Shown: piece after piece, positions 22,740 through 35,440 of the stretch
How the letters are laid out: every line of letters begins with the position of its first letter
Position numbering within the stretch: the stretch's first letter is position 1
From: Gnetum montanum
Lineage: Eukaryota; Streptophyta; Gnetopsida; Gnetales; Gnetaceae
Direction of reading: 5' to 3'
NCBI GenBank assembly: GCA_015680685.1
Contig: MNCI01002249.1
Span: 50,353 to 114,352 of the forward strand
Length of the DNA: 64,000 nucleotides
Made by a program: the position numbers and the translations under genes
The notes under the pieces: generated by a model
What the model saw: only the letters and a program-made list of their open reading frames with translations
Told to the model about the DNA's origin: nothing
Databases searched by the model: none

Positions 22740-24140
22740 TCTTGCAGAAACCCTTGGAAGAAATAAGGATGACTCCAAACTTAAAAGGAATTCAAGGCCT
22801 AAGACCTCTAATGGATCTAGAAGAGATGAATCAAGGATTCATAAAAGAAGAACTAACCAGCACCTTTCTTCAACTCTCCCATCTTCTTCCTCACACTCAT
22901 CAAAGGATTCTGACAAGAGGGAGAGAAGACTAAGGGATCATGATGGGGAAAGAAGAAGAGATCATGAGAGACATACAAATAGAAGAAATCATGATGAAGA
23001 AGAAGCTGACCATAAAGAAAGAGAAGAAAGGATTAGACACAAAAGAATAGAACATCATGAGCATCGGAGGGGTCACCATCATAATAAAGCTTATGAATTC
23101 GAAGACTATGAAGACCCCTATTAGCCACTCATAATATGATTAACATTAGAAAAGCAGTGTACATTCCTACTATGCATTTAAGGAACAGTTGCATCAAGCA
23201 ACTTGACATGAACAATATTTCAAAGTTTAAAGGTAAATATAATGTAGATCTACAACACCACCTCCAAACCTTTCATGATTCTTGTATTCTAAAAAATATA
23301 GAGAATGATTAGCAAAAACTAAAGTTATTTTCTAGAATACTCATCAAGGATGTAGAGAGCTAGTATAGATCCTTAGAACCAGAACCAATTTGAAGATGAA
23401 GTACCATGCTAGAACTTTTTAATAATAAGTATCAAACTTACTCCAAAGTGTCAAATTTAAGAAAATAGTTTCAAGGATGAAAATAATGGATACATGAATC
23501 CCTTGATGCAACAATGAATAGGTATTGCTTATTATTACATAGATGCCTAGGCCATAGATTTTCTTAACAAGAACAACTACGACATATCATCAATGAGCTA
23601 AGAAACAAAACACAAGAAACCCTTAGAGTATATGGCCAAGGTAGGCTATTTGAAATGATAGCTCATTGAATCCAAAGGTTAATAGACTAAGTGGTGAAAG
23701 AAGAAGGAGAGCTATGAAAAAGGAAATCAGCCAAAGAATATAAAAAAGATCTAACTATCAAGAAAAGAGATGTGAGTATATGCAAAATACAAGAGGAAGA
23801 GTCATTAGAAGATACAGTTCAGCAAAAGACTCTACTTAACCAAAAATGAGTAAATGAAATCACAAAAAAGGTAGAGAAAATATGGAATTTTGTGAACAAG
23901 ATAGTAGAGGAAAGAACTGAACAAGCCTTCAATAGAAATAAGGATAACAAGAAGAAAAGGGTTAACGAGCGTGAGAACCATAAAAACAAAGTATGGTAGA
24001 GGAAACAATGAACTCAAGCTCAGAAGATGATGCAAGTTGTAAAGTGTGCCAATATGAACATCCTAAAAGATGTTGTCTTGTCATGGCCCACTTACAAGAG
24101 ATCAAGGCATATGTACTCAATCCAAAGTTTGTTAAGAAAT
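22740..24140 (+). pseudogene. Element D gag
   Basis: A charged Arg/His/Glu-rich N-terminal part (SSSSHSSKDSDKRER near 22880, RRGHHH near 23068) is followed by the capsid-like core near 23200-23440: MNNISKFKG, HHLQTFHDSC, WQKLKLFSR, MLELFNNKYQTYS. A zinc knuckle lies at 24038-24076 (CKVCQYEHPKRCC), then VMAHLQE and LNPKF. The same order is seen in the gags of A, B and F. Several stops interrupt it (for example ES*YRSLEPE near 23350), so it is dead. Gag would form the particle and bind RNA; that role is known from the family. Confidence 0.75.
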
Positions 24141-24814
24141 AAATGACCAAGAAATTTATCTTATCTACAAGGTAATTTCAAACAACCCTACCAATAATTG
24201 TACTATCCAAGTAAGGCTTATCCTCAACCATAGAAACAATATCAGTAGCAATGGCAATAACCACAGTTGTGGAAAATGCCACTACTAAGGCAGCAGTATT
24301 CATACAAACAACTAAATCCCTATGGATACTATGTACAATGCCCTATATCTCTTAGAAATACTTCTATTCATACTTCCCCTTCCTACTATCCACCTAAATA
24401 CCATAGTCCCACAACCTCATGCATGGATCCTCATCCTTAGATGTCTCAACTAGCACCAGGTTCCTCTTATCAAGCTCCTAATCCATTACCACCAACATCA
24501 TCACTAGTCATGCAAGGAGAATTACCACCATAACCATAGCAAAAGAGTGCTACTAGGGTAGTTAATACACAAGAGGACATTATGACAAGTGAACCAAATC
24601 TAGGAAATGTCCCTTCTTTAGGGCAAGTTTATAAAATATTCAAACGATAAGGACTTCATTTAACCTTGTTCTATTTAACCAAAGTTCTCAAAAGAACACC
24701 ATGCTTTTGACATCAATAGAAATGAACTTAACTACTATCATGCTTACACAGACAAGCACACATTAGATCAAGGTAGGAGCACTTCCTAAGAAAAGAATAG
24801 ATCCAAGAAATCCT

Positions 24815-25330
24815 TTAGTCTATCTCCAAATTGTAAGACATGAACCATGAGAGGCTCTGTTAGATTCTAGATCAAGAGTTAATCTTATCTCTTAAGACAT
24901 GTACAAGGCCTAGAATCTTCCTCTATTAACTAAAGTTATATCCAACTAGAGCTAGTAGACTAGTCAATCATTGTTCAACTTGAACAATAGAAGGTGCAGT
25001 AACTACCATAATTGGCTGGTCCTATCCTACTAATTTTCTAGTTATCGACATTGGAAAGAAGAAAGGTAAATTTTCTATCATCATGAGAAGAGCATGGCTA
25101 AGCACTGTGAATGCTAAGTTGGGAATCATAGATTTATCCTTGACAATTTTCAAGGAAGATGAAGCTAGAATTAGTCAAAGGCACAAATTTCCATGTAACA
25201 CATACAATAATGAGTGAAATTGCATGTAGAAAGTCTAGACAACAAGACAAGATGTCATCACAGCATGCAATAGATGTGTTGAAGATGTGTGTATAACGAT
25301 ATCTATATGTAGTCCTGTATTGCACTAGAG
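24815..25330 (+). pseudogene. Element D protease
   Basis: PLVYLQIVRHEP leads into the retropepsin active-site segment, which reads LLDSRSRVN rather than LLDSGSSVN: the glycine after D-S is replaced by Arg, which would inactivate it. Downstream are GWSYPTNFLVI and RRAWLSTVNAKLGI, the flap and C-terminal part as in elements B (50065-50190) and F (61960-62070). Stops and frameshifts are present. Confidence 0.65.
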
Positions 25331-25339
25331 GATTAAGAG

Positions 25340-27017
25340 AAAATGATGCTCACTAGTCCATGGGGAATGTTAACATACAAGAAAATGTCATTTTTCCTAT
25401 GTAATTCTCTCACCATGTTTCAGAGACTTGTTCTCAATATCTTCTAGAAATAGATTGGTAATGGAGTTGAAGTATTTGTCAATGATTTCTCTACATACAG
25501 GCTTGACTTCAAACAAGATTTGGACCATTTAGAGAAAGTTTTAAAAATATGTGTTAAAATCAATTTGAGCTCAATTGGACCAAGAGCCACTTAATGATCA
25601 AGATAGCACAGTTCTAAGACATAAGGAATCCTACAAAGGAATCAAGATAGATCTAGACAAGATTAGAATTATCCAAAACATCACTTAAAGGTCACAGATA
25701 GTTAAGAACATCAAATCATTCTTTAGCCATACAGGATATTACAGAAGATTTATTAAAATTTTTTCAAAGATTTCAAAGCTGCTTGTTAAGTTGAAAAAGA
25801 AAGATACATATTTCAATGGTTAAAACAATGTGCAAAAGCATTTGAGAGTCTAAATTACAAAATAATTAAGAAACCAATCCTCCAAGCTTTGGATTGATCT
25901 AAAACCTTTCCACATTATGACTAATCCTTTAACCTATGCATTGGAAGCAATGTTGACTCAACTTGATAATTAAAAATGACTGTATTCTATGTCAATTAAA
26001 GAATTATTGGAGCACAAGTCAACTATACTACTACAGAAAAGAAGCTTATAACTGTGGTATATGCACTTGAGGATTTTAGACATTATGTGCTTGAGTATCC
26101 TATCTATGTTCATATAGATCATAGTTCCATCATATTTTTAATAAATAAACTAGCGTTAAGTTCAAGAATGATAAGATGACTCGTCATCTTACAAGAATTT
26201 GACATCACAATGATCGAAAAGGGGACAAAAAATGTTGTAGCTCATCATCTGTCAAGATTAAAATGGAATCTTAAAGAAAATGAAGAACCATTATCTAACC
26301 AATTTCCTGATGAAAATTTATTCACAAAGATAGCAATAGTTTTAGATTCAATAATAAAGTCCTGGATTACTAATGACATGACATATCTAATCACACAAGA
26401 ACTTATTGTTGAATGGGATAAAAATGAGAAAGAACAGTTTCTCCACAGAGTAAAATTCTACATGGAAATTAAATTAAATCTTTATAATATATATTAGATG
26501 GATTAATGCGATGGTATGTCGTAAAAGAGAATTAATAAAGAGTTCTACTAGATGCACATAAAGGATCATGTGGTGATCATTACACAAGATGATGAACAAC
26601 ACTAAAATTGATTATGGTAGGTTACTTTTGACACACCATATTTAGGGATGCACATCAATTTGCACAAACTTATGAAATATGTCAAAAGGATGGAGGAATG
26701 ATAACCAAAAACGAAGAACCAAAATAGTAGATACAACCATTGGAACCATTTGATATTTGAGGAATTGACTTTATGAACCCATCACATCAATGTCGAATGG
26801 AAAGTTCTACATTACAGTGACATCATTACTATACTAAGTGGGCAAAAGTAGTTGCAATTAAAGATTACACAATCACAATAGCTACAAAATTTGTTCAACA
26901 ATATGTGTTGAACAAATTTGAAGTACCATAGATGTTAATATTAGATACTGGAACTCATTTTGCTAGAGCTACATTCAAGAAGGTAATACAACAAGTTGGG
27001 ATTAACCATAAACTAAT
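25340..27017 (+). pseudogene. Element D reverse transcriptase (truncated), RNase H and integrase, first part
   Basis: The region starts abruptly in the middle of RT (PWGMLTYKKMSF), so the N-terminal RT motifs present in B at 50821-51145 are missing. The catalytic box reads VFVNDFSTY near 25467, with Asn for the first of the two Asp. RNase H follows (QVNYTTTEKKLITVVYALEDFRHYV, split here as QVNYTTTEKK and VVYALEDFRHYV, then HIDHS near 26117; 26210-26497 is an intact stretch with GTKNVVAHHLSRLKW). Integrase runs from the HHCC region near 26570 to DTGTHFARATFKK near 26946 and is cut after INHKL by copia element E at 27018. Many stops are present. Confidence 0.75.
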
Positions 27018-27991
27018 TGTTGGCCTTTTGGTATGTCAAAATCTTAGAAAATAAAGAATTGGAAAGTGTGCTTGTGAGCTTTTACAAGACTAAGGAAGAT
27101 GTATAATGAGACCAAGCCTAGAACATTAGTGGACAATTGGAGTGCTAAAAGATCAACTATGTATGCAAATACTTGGAAGGAATTACAAGGATGAAATATT
27201 TCTAGAAGTCCAAAAGAAGATGACCTGATATCTACCAAAAAGTCTCATTCTACAGCAAGACATTCCAGTTGCAAAGTTCAGTCTTAGGTAAGACTTCCCA
27301 AAAAAACAACAAACATCCCAGGTGTAGTAGAGGTGTCTCAGTTAAGACATCTCATATGAGATGTCCCAATTCTAGTGATACATCTCACCTATAAGATTAA
27401 GATTCTCAACAAGACATCTCAAGCTCATTCAAGATATCCCAACTAGTCATTTTCTAGCCATTGTACGAACTCCAATGGTCATTTTACAAGGACAAAGGCT
27501 ATAAAAGAAATGATATATTTATGAAAAAGAACAAGCATTATTCATGTAAAAAAGGTCTTCATTATATACATCTTACATATTGTTTGGTTTCTCAATTCTC
27601 CAACTTTTGTGAGTTGTGTATTGTACTATGAAAGCCTCAAAGTAAGAAATCTGTAATTATAGTTGCATTCTCTCCTTGATCTTTCTTTCCTTTCTTTGTA
27701 AGCCCTATAGGATTGGTGTACTTCTTGGGAGAAGGCATCTTTTAAACTTGTTGGGACCTTGCAGGGTTGGATGTATTTCTATGTGAAAAAACCCCTTATG
27801 AAGCTCAAATTTTGTAAAGGTTGTGGTAACCTTGAAACCACATTTTTGAAGGAATAAAGTTTAAAGATGTGCAAGGATTCTATCCTTTGAGTGTGGATGT
27901 ATCCAAGTTAAAGAACCATGTACATTTGTGTGTGATTTTGATTTTAATTTGTGGAACTTATTCAACCCCCCTTCTATGTTCTCAATCTTCA
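27018..27991 (+). repeat. Element E left (5') LTR
   Basis: Starts TGTTGGCCTTTTGG and ends CTCAATCTTCA. The U3 contains a perfect 20-bp palindrome at 27346-27365 built from GACATCTC and GAGATGTC, with several partial copies around 27255-27440. It is about 130 bp shorter than the right LTR because of a gap near 27700-27730 relative to about 32945-33110. Confidence 0.85.
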
Positions 27992-27993
27992 AG

Positions 27994-28006
27994 TGGTATC
28001 CGAGCC
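27994..28006 (+). promoter_or_regulatory. Element E primer-binding site (initiator Met tRNA type)
   Basis: TGGTATCCGAGCC two bases after the LTR. The usual plant copia site is TGGTATCAGAGCC, so there is one difference. Confidence 0.85.
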
Positions 28007-28059
28007 TTGGTACTCCCAAGTTGAGCGTAATAGCTCAAGAGTGAACTATGGTGGGGGGG

Positions 28060-28900
28060 TGTTGGGAGCTTAGTTCATCAAGACATCAATGTTAGATGAG
28101 TTCAACTTCATATATTGAAAAGCTAGAATGCAAGGATTCATTGAAATCATCTTAGAGAGATGCACTCAATCCATCTATATTAAAGGTATGGCAAGAGGTA
28201 AGCAATATAACATTTTTTGATCATGATGCCTTCTCTATGAAATGTTGGATATGTGGTGGAAAAGTCCATATGGACTCTAAAAGTCCTTGTACTTATAGGT
28301 TATGAGGAGAAGAGTCTAGTAAGGAAATAAGAACTACCAATACCTATACAAGCTAGGGTGATGAAGGATAAACTAGCTATGCACCCAAAGATTCACATCA
28401 TTTGTGCTTAGCCTTAGCAAATCAAAAATCCATCAATGACTCAATATCTCATAATGAAGATGAAGAAGATGAGATTAATTTGGAAGAAAGGTATGACCTA
28501 CTTTGAAATGAGGTAATATCCTTTCAAAATTTATGATTCAAAATGAAAGAGACTTTACATAAAAAGAAAATAAGGATAGTAGAACTTAATTCTAATTATT
28601 CATATCTTAAGAAAGAAAACTCAAACCTAATGGTTGAGGTTCAAAAGCTAACTATTGTTGAGAAGACTAATAAAGAATTATTAGATGTAAATCTTAGCTA
28701 TGAAAGACACATTCAAAATAAGGAGATAGATCAAGATCAAATCTATCCTCACATCAGAGCATCATCAAGTTCTATAAACTTAAATAAATGCTTTCCCAGG
28801 TTTGAATATTTAGTTAAATTTAAGAAAATGGTTTGTTTCTATTGTGGAAAAACTAGACATATTTGGTCCTTCTATTATTTATAGCTAAAACACTATAATT
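28060..28900 (+). pseudogene. Element E gag
   Basis: FNFIY-stop-KARMQGFIEI near 28100 is the copia gag start region (FxxWKxRM), with the Trp codon now TGA. The C-terminal part, 28543-28884, is a 113-codon open stretch with a Lys/Glu/Leu-rich coiled coil and a damaged zinc knuckle (CFYCGKTRHIWSFY, where the last Cys is missing). Stops elsewhere make it non-functional. Confidence 0.7.
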
Positions 28901-28989
28901 AGTCTTTTCCAAAAGAGCCTAGAAAAGGTGTGTTGCAGGAAAAGAAAGTTTGAAGGTAAAAGAGAAGAGTTTTGAAAAGGGAACGATTG

Positions 28990-29930
28990 CATAAGTTGCA
29001 CTCTCTACTGTAAAAAGGAGCACTTGGTACATCAACAATGAATGTTCGAGACATATGACAAGAGACAAATCTCAATTTTTACATTTTTCAAAATAAAACT
29101 ATGGAACTATCACCTTTGGAAATAGCACAGAAGCTCAAATTAAAGATATTGGTATCATTGGAGGTAAGGATTAGCTTACCGTTAAACAAGTGTTTTTTGT
29201 TGAAGTTCTTATACATAATCTTCTTAGTATTAGTCAACTTTGTGATTCAAATTTTGATGTTACTTTCTCAAAAGATACTTGTAAAGTAAGAGATTCATTG
29301 TATGGAATAGTTATTATAGAAGGAAATAGAAAAGAAAATGTTTATTCTACTACTTTTGGAGATAACCCTAACCTTGAATTCAATTGCTTGATTAGCAATA
29401 CAAGTGATGTTGATATGTGGCATAGGAAAATTGGTCACATCAACAAAGAGATTCTTCAAACCCTTGTCTCAAAAGATATGGTTAGAAGGTTGCTCAAACT
29501 CAAGGATTTTTCTTTGACTACTTATGAAGCTTGTAAAAAAGGAAAGCAAACAAGGATAATGTTTGGTAAGAAAATTTGCATCTTGACCTCTCTTCCTTTA
29601 GAATTACTTCACATGGACTTGGTTGAACCCTCTCAAACTCTTAGTTTGGTAAAGAAAAGATATTTTTTAACTATTGTTAATGTTTTCTCTCATTTCACTT
29701 AGATTGCTTTCTTGTATCACAAGGATAAAGCTTTTGATCATTTCATGAGAATTTGTAGTCAAATACAGAATGAAAAGGGATATGGTATCAAAGTCATCAG
29801 AAGTGAAAATTAGAGAGAGTTCAAAAATGCAAAATTTAAATAAAACTATTATTTGAATGACATTATACATCAATTTTCTACCCCTAGGACTCCACAACAA
29901 AATTACATTACAAAAGGAAAAATACAATTC
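28990..29930 (+). pseudogene. Element E protease and integrase
   Basis: The protease entrance reads WYINNECSRHMTRD near 29020, where WYLDSGCSRHMTGD is usual: the catalytic D-S-G is N-N-E, so it is dead. Then come VEVLIHNLLSISQLCD (29203 on), MWHRKIGHINKEILQ (the pre-integrase zinc region, 29415 on), EACKKGKQTR, and LLHMDLVEPSQTLS at about 29605, the start of the integrase core. TPRTPQQNY near 29880 is the conserved integrase phrase; the following sequence is frameshifted. Confidence 0.8.
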
Positions 29931-30597
29931 TGAATGAAATGGGGAGAACCATCTTGAATGAAAAAATATTCCTTATCACTTTTGGACAAAAGCAACCAAC
30001 ATAGCATGTTACATCTCCATAAAAGTTCTAGTAAGAATATTTACTACTAAAATTCCTTATGAATTATGGAATGATAGAAAGCCATAAATTGGTTACTTTT
30101 ATATTTTTGATTCAAAATTTGATATTCTAAATGACAAAGATGCTCTGAGAAAATTTCATCTCAAAACTAATGAGGAAATCTTTCTAGGATATTCAATTGT
30201 TAGTAGGGCTTATAGAGTATTCAACAAAATAATCAACACTATGGAGGAAACTATAAATGTTAAAATAGATGATAATGATAATTCAACTCTACACTCTAAT
30301 GATGAAGAAGTTCTTTTCCAAAAGATATCTAGCACTTCCCCCATACAAATTGATAAATATTTTCAAATAGGATGTGATACTTCTTCAACATAGCCCAAAA
30401 TGCCTAGACTCCATAAATCATACTTTCTTAATGATGTCATTGAACAAGTGGAAGATAGAATTTGAACTAAAAGCTAAACAAAAGAAATATGTGCATATGT
30501 TGCCTGTCTTTTACAACTTGAGCCCAAAAATTTTTGAGAAGCTAAAACAAAGGAAGGACAAATTTCAGCCTATAAGAAGAGCTAAATCAATTCATTA

Positions 30598-31996
30598 GAA
30601 ATAATGTATGGGAATTAACTTCTAAACCTGATCACAAGAAAATTATTGGAACAAGTTGGATGTTTAGGAATAAGGTAGATGAAAATGAAAACATCATCAA
30701 GAATAAAGCAAAATTGGTTGCTAAAGGATATAGTCAGCAAAAAGGAATTGATTTTGATGAAACTTTTACTCCTATGGCTAGAATTGAGTTAATTGGACTT
30801 CTTTTAGCCTATTCAACTATCAAAGGTATCAAGTTGTATCAAATGGACTTAAAGAGTGCCTTTTTGAATGGGACTATTCAACAGGAAGTATATGTTGAGC
30901 AACCTAAAGGATTTGTAGATCTTATTCATCCAAACTATGTTTTCAAATTGAAAAAGGAACTCTATGAGCTCAAATAAGCCCCTAGAGCTTGGTATGATAA
31001 ACTCTCACAACATCTCGTGTCCAATGATTTTGAAAGAGGTAGAGCTAATGTTACTTTGCTTTTTAAACGAGAAGGTAAAGATTTACTCATTGTGAAAATT
31101 TATGTTGATGATATTATATTTGGAGCTACTAATGAGATTTTATGCAAGAAGTTTTTAGATCTTATGTAAACAAATTTTGAAATAAGCATGATGGGAGAAC
31201 TCAACAACTTTCTTGGCTTTCAAATCAACCAAACTAAAGGAGGGACCTTCATTTTTCAAACTAAATACATCAAAGGTCTATTATAAAGATTCAACTTGGC
31301 TGATGTGAAAGCAAAGACAAAACCTATGGCTACATACCTCAACCTTAACAAAGATGAATAAGAAAAATATGTTGATCTCAAGATCTATAGAGGTATGATT
31401 GGTAGCTTACTATACTTAACTATTAATAGAATTGATATAACTTTATGTGTTAAAATATGTGCCAAGTATCAAGCAATTCCAGAAAATCACATTTAAAAGT
31501 TATCGAACAAATTTTTCATTATCTAAAAGATACTACTAACTAGGAACTTTAGTATTCAAAGGACTCCACACTTGATCTTGTTAAGTACTGTGATGCAAAT
31601 TTGGTAGGATGTATAAATTATCATTGGAGCACAAGTAGAAATTCTTTCTTTCTATGTAAAAGTCTTATCTATTAGCAAAATAAGAAGAAAAACTATACAT
31701 CATCATCTATGATAGAGGCAAAATATATTTTAGATGAGATCTGTTGTGCACGAATTTTGTGGATGAAAGAAACTCTCAAAAATCTTAGAATCACATCAGA
31801 TCATAAATCCATTTTTTGTGACAACAATAGTGCTATCAATATGACCAAAAATCTTATTCAACATTCCCATAAAAAACATATTAAAATTTTACATCACTTC
31901 ATCAAAGAACATACTCAACTAGGGAATATTAAGTTAGAGTATCTTGGGACAAATGATCAACTTGATGATGCATTCACCAAGCCTCTTGATGAATGA
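30598..31996 (+). pseudogene. Element E reverse transcriptase and RNase H
   Basis: RT starts with NNVWELTSKP and IGTSWMFRNK, then KAKLVAKGYSQQ, DFDETFTPMARIE, LYQMDLKSAFLNG and EVYVEQPKGFVD (30660-30977 is open), then a stop where LYELKQAPRAWY is usual. The catalytic box YVDDIIFGATNE is intact at 31101. IYRGMIGSLLYLT lies near 31384. The RNase H end, 31709-31996, is open with CDNNSAINMTKN, HIKILHHFIKEH and DDAFTKPLDE, the normal copia C-terminus. At least five stops and a frameshift between 31490 and 31700 show it is dead. Confidence 0.88.
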
Positions 31997-32268
31997 AGAC
32001 TTATCACTCTCTATAAATACATGGGGATAAGACCCTATACTATCATGTAAGAAGCTTATCTTTTTTGAATATTACCAAAAATAATAAAGGGAAGCTTATA
32101 TTTAAAGGAAGTTTTACAATGAAACTTCTTTTTGATCATGCTCAAAAATGGGGAGTATGATATTATATTATGTACAATATTGTGTTGTGTTTCTATTTGT
32201 CTATCATATGTTGTTATTATACTAACCCATTTTCTCAAGTTTTTTAACATCACAAAAAAGGAGAAAAT

Positions 32269-33373
32269 TATTGACCTTTTGGTATGTCAAAACCCTAAAA
32301 CATGAACAATTAAAAAGTATGCTTGTGAGTTTTTGCAATAATAAGGAAGATATATGATGAGAGTAAGCCTAGAACTTTAGTGAACAATTGGAGTGCTAAC
32401 AGATCAACTATGTATGCAAAGACTTGGAAGGAATTACAAGGATGAAAAAAATCTATGAGTCTAAAGAAGATGACCTTATGTCTTCCAAGATGTCTCATTC
32501 TACAGTAGGACATCCCAGTTGCAAAGTTCAATCTCAAGAAAGATGTCTTAGAAAAATAATAGATGTCCCAAGAATAGCAGATATGTCTTAGTCAAGACAT
32601 CTCATGTGAGACATTCGAATTACAATGAGATGTCCCACCTACAAGTTCCAAATTCTCAACAAAACATCTCAAGCTTATTCGAGACATCCCAACTAGTCAT
32701 TTTCTAACCTTTGTATGAACTCCAATGATCATTTGACAAGGCAAAGGCTATAAAAGTAATGATGTCTTTATGAAAAGAACAAGTACTATTCATGTAAAAA
32801 AGATCTTCACTGTATACATATTACATATTATTTAGTTCCTCAATTCTCCATCTTTTATGAGTTATGTATTGTACTATGAGAGCCTCAAAGCAAGGAATCT
32901 ATATTATGATAGTTACATTCTCTTCTTGATCTTTCTTTTATTCCTTTGTGAGCTTTGCTTCACTAGGATTCTTTTTGTTTGGATCGATTTTTTTGGAATA
33001 AATATTTGTGGCCTTCAAATGAAGAAGGGCTCATGGTGGTAGGCACCTAAAGACAAGGAAGGGCATGATCAAAAATGAAATGATTTGGGGTGGGGTTGAT
33101 GTGCTTCTTGAAAGAAGGCATCTTTTGAGCTTGTTAGGACGGTATGGAGTTGGATATGTTTCTATGTGAAAAACCCCTTACAAAGCTCAAACTTTATAAA
33201 GTTTGTGGTGACCTTGAAACTGCATTTTTGAAGGATCAAAGTTTAGAGGTATGCAAAGATTCTACCCTCTGAGTGTGGATGTACACAAGTTGGAGAACCA
33301 TGTACATTTATGTGTAATTTTAATTTTAATTGGTGGAACTTATTCAACCTCTCTTCTAAGTTCTCAATCTTCA
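32269..33373 (+). repeat. Element E right (3') LTR
   Basis: Preceded by the purine tract AAAAAAGGAGAAAA (32254-32267). Begins TATTGACCTTTTGG (the TG start mutated to TA) and ends CTCAATCTTCA. Collinear with the left LTR except for extra sequence around 32945-33110. The 20-bp palindrome of the left LTR is decayed here (about 32599-32620). Confidence 0.85.
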
Positions 33374-33960
33374 CTAACTACATCTTATCATCCCTAATCA
33401 AATGGTTAGGCTAAAGTAACTAATAGAGAGATTACATAAATATTAACTATAAGTATTAGTAGATATAGTAAGGGCTAGAGCACTAAGCTTAATGATGCTC
33501 TATGAGCATACCAGTCAACTTGGAAACTTCCTATAGGGTATTCACCGTATAAGTTATTTTATGGAAAATTTCCTGCTCTATCCATCTAAGTAAAAATAAA
33601 TACCCTTACAATCACTTGTACACTTGAACTAGATTTAGACTCATCCCAAATGAAATGATTAATGAATCTTAATCTACTAGATCAAAATCAATTAATATCT
33701 CAAATGAGTAAAAAAATCATAAAAAGTATTTCAAACATTAACATGATCCCAAGATTAGACAAGTTTCTATTAAGCCTAGAAGTAGAGTCCTCTACTATAA
33801 TCCAAACCATGTTCCACAAAAGATGAAGTTTCACATTTTATGAAAAGGATCCTATATCATCCATGCTACATATCAATCAGGTGTCATATAAATTTATTAC
33901 CTGACTAACCCATAGAAGCTTGTCCTTGTAAACATTCAACAAGTCAAACCATTCCATAAC
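33374..33960 (+). pseudogene. Element D integrase, C-terminal part after the copia insertion
   Basis: Resumes with TTSYHP-stop-SNG, VTNREIT, LNDAL, YQSTWKLPIGYSPYKLFYGK and, near 33780, RVLYYNPNHVPQKMKF, ending with NIQQVKPFH. These match B at 52810-53395. The stop after TTSYHP replaces the Gln of the conserved YHPQ, the same CAA-to-TAA change seen in B. Confidence 0.8.
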
Positions 33961-35440
33961 TTTCCTTCCTTCAAAGAGTCTACCTTAAATGTTGGATCAC
34001 TGACTTCTTGTTTGATCTTACAAGTTTCCACTTTTGAAAATAGTTGTGGGGTGTCATTTCTTATACTTAGGCACCATACATTATTTTTACATTTTTCTTA
34101 TAATTTTCAAATTTTTACCATTTTCTACATTCTTTAATATCTTTTCTATTCTTTTATATTTTTCACATTTCTTATTATTTTTCATTCATTAATATCTTTC
34201 GAATTCTTTTTTCATTTTCTATTCTTACCTATTTCTTATTATTCTATAATTTTATCATTTCTCATGTATATACTTTTGTTGATTTTTCTAATAAAGTGCA
34301 AAGGAATAAACAAGACGTAGTTGAAATAATGAAAATTTAACCCTATGTTATCAAATCATTAAAAGATTGACTATATACAATGAGATCATATCATTCATCC
34401 ACTCATTTCTAATAATAATAGAACCTTACCATGGATATAATGATATTCATCCACAATAAAAATAAAATAAACTTGTGAGCATTATGCCTGAATAGAAAAG
34501 TGAAGAACCAAGTGGAAATGAAAAGGATGTGACATCAAGGGACTTTGTGGATTTTTTAAAGCTACTACTATAAGTCTAATCATGTTGTTAAGTTTTATTA
34601 TTTACTTGAGTTTTATCAATAAATGAAAGTGTGTTCTAAAATAAGTGCTACCTTGCCATGTCAATGGAAAGACATGTTACCCATGCTTAAAGGTAGTCCT
34701 TTGGTTAGGTTGACATAGTAATAGCATAATATTTCTTATAGTTATGATAGTCTTATGATTATCATTTTTAGGATGATACAATCCAATGTCACTAATAAGT
34801 GATATGGACTTGGTTTGGATCTTGGATGAAAAGGCTAATGATCATTTTAACCATGCATTACACATATAATTAATTATGCCTATGGTAAGACATCACATTC
34901 CATTTTTTACAATCTCTGCTACTACTATTTCACCTAACTAATATATATAATTATAATTTGATGGTTTTGTATGATATAGTATTATTTTCTTATTGGAATA
35001 AGAATAAAATGTGTATTTTGAAAGACAAGTATGATTTACATTCAACTCCTTAAGTTCCTATGAACACTTGCAAGTGTGATTATACAAGGACATTAAGGGT
35101 AAGAGCTTGCTTTGAGGAGGATCCACTTGTATATCCTTTGTGATTTATACTTGATGACCAATTCCACATCATCTTGTACCACTTGAATACTTAGGTAATC
35201 AGTGTTATTTCTTTACATATTCATATTTATTCATAACTTTAGCAATTTTGATCAACCATCTCCTAAAGGGTTAATTAACTTACCTTGCCCAAAATCCTTC
35301 TTTTACATATTTTTAACAACAAATTCTTACATCCTAAGCATCATCTATGATTAAGAATCATTTGGATCATCTTTAAACCTTCCATACTAGCCATTTTGTT
35401 CGTTTTTTTCCATCAAAATACACAAAAATTTTTAAAAGTC
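33961..35440 (+). other. Element D 3' non-coding region
   Basis: It follows the end of pol and is collinear with B 53416-54660: T-rich stretches, GGATGTGACATCAAGGGACT near 34525, TGGAAAGACATGTTACCCAT near 34660 and GAGCTTGCTTTGAGGAGGAT near 35103 all have counterparts in B. No ORF is recognised. Confidence 0.65.

Larger units (their letters stand above)
27018..33373 (+). mobile_element. Element E: Ty1/copia retrotransposon (SIRE-like), nested in D
   Basis: Flanking LTRs are 27018-27991 and 32269-33373. An initiator-Met-type primer site follows the left LTR and a purine tract precedes the right one. Internal order is gag, protease, integrase, RT, RNase H, which defines copia. The target-site duplication reads CTAAT (27013-27017) and CTAAC (33374-33378). 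Removing the element and one copy restores the interrupted integrase reading of D (INHKL continuing to TTSYHP), confirming the nesting. All coding parts carry stops. The YVDDIIFGATN box and coiled-coil gag resemble the SIRE/Maximus lineage (inference). Confidence 0.9.

Noticed and set aside
27044-27238. ORFs repeated near both ends of element E (also 32310-32537)
   Set aside because: They are shadows of the two LTR copies on the minus strand, not genes.
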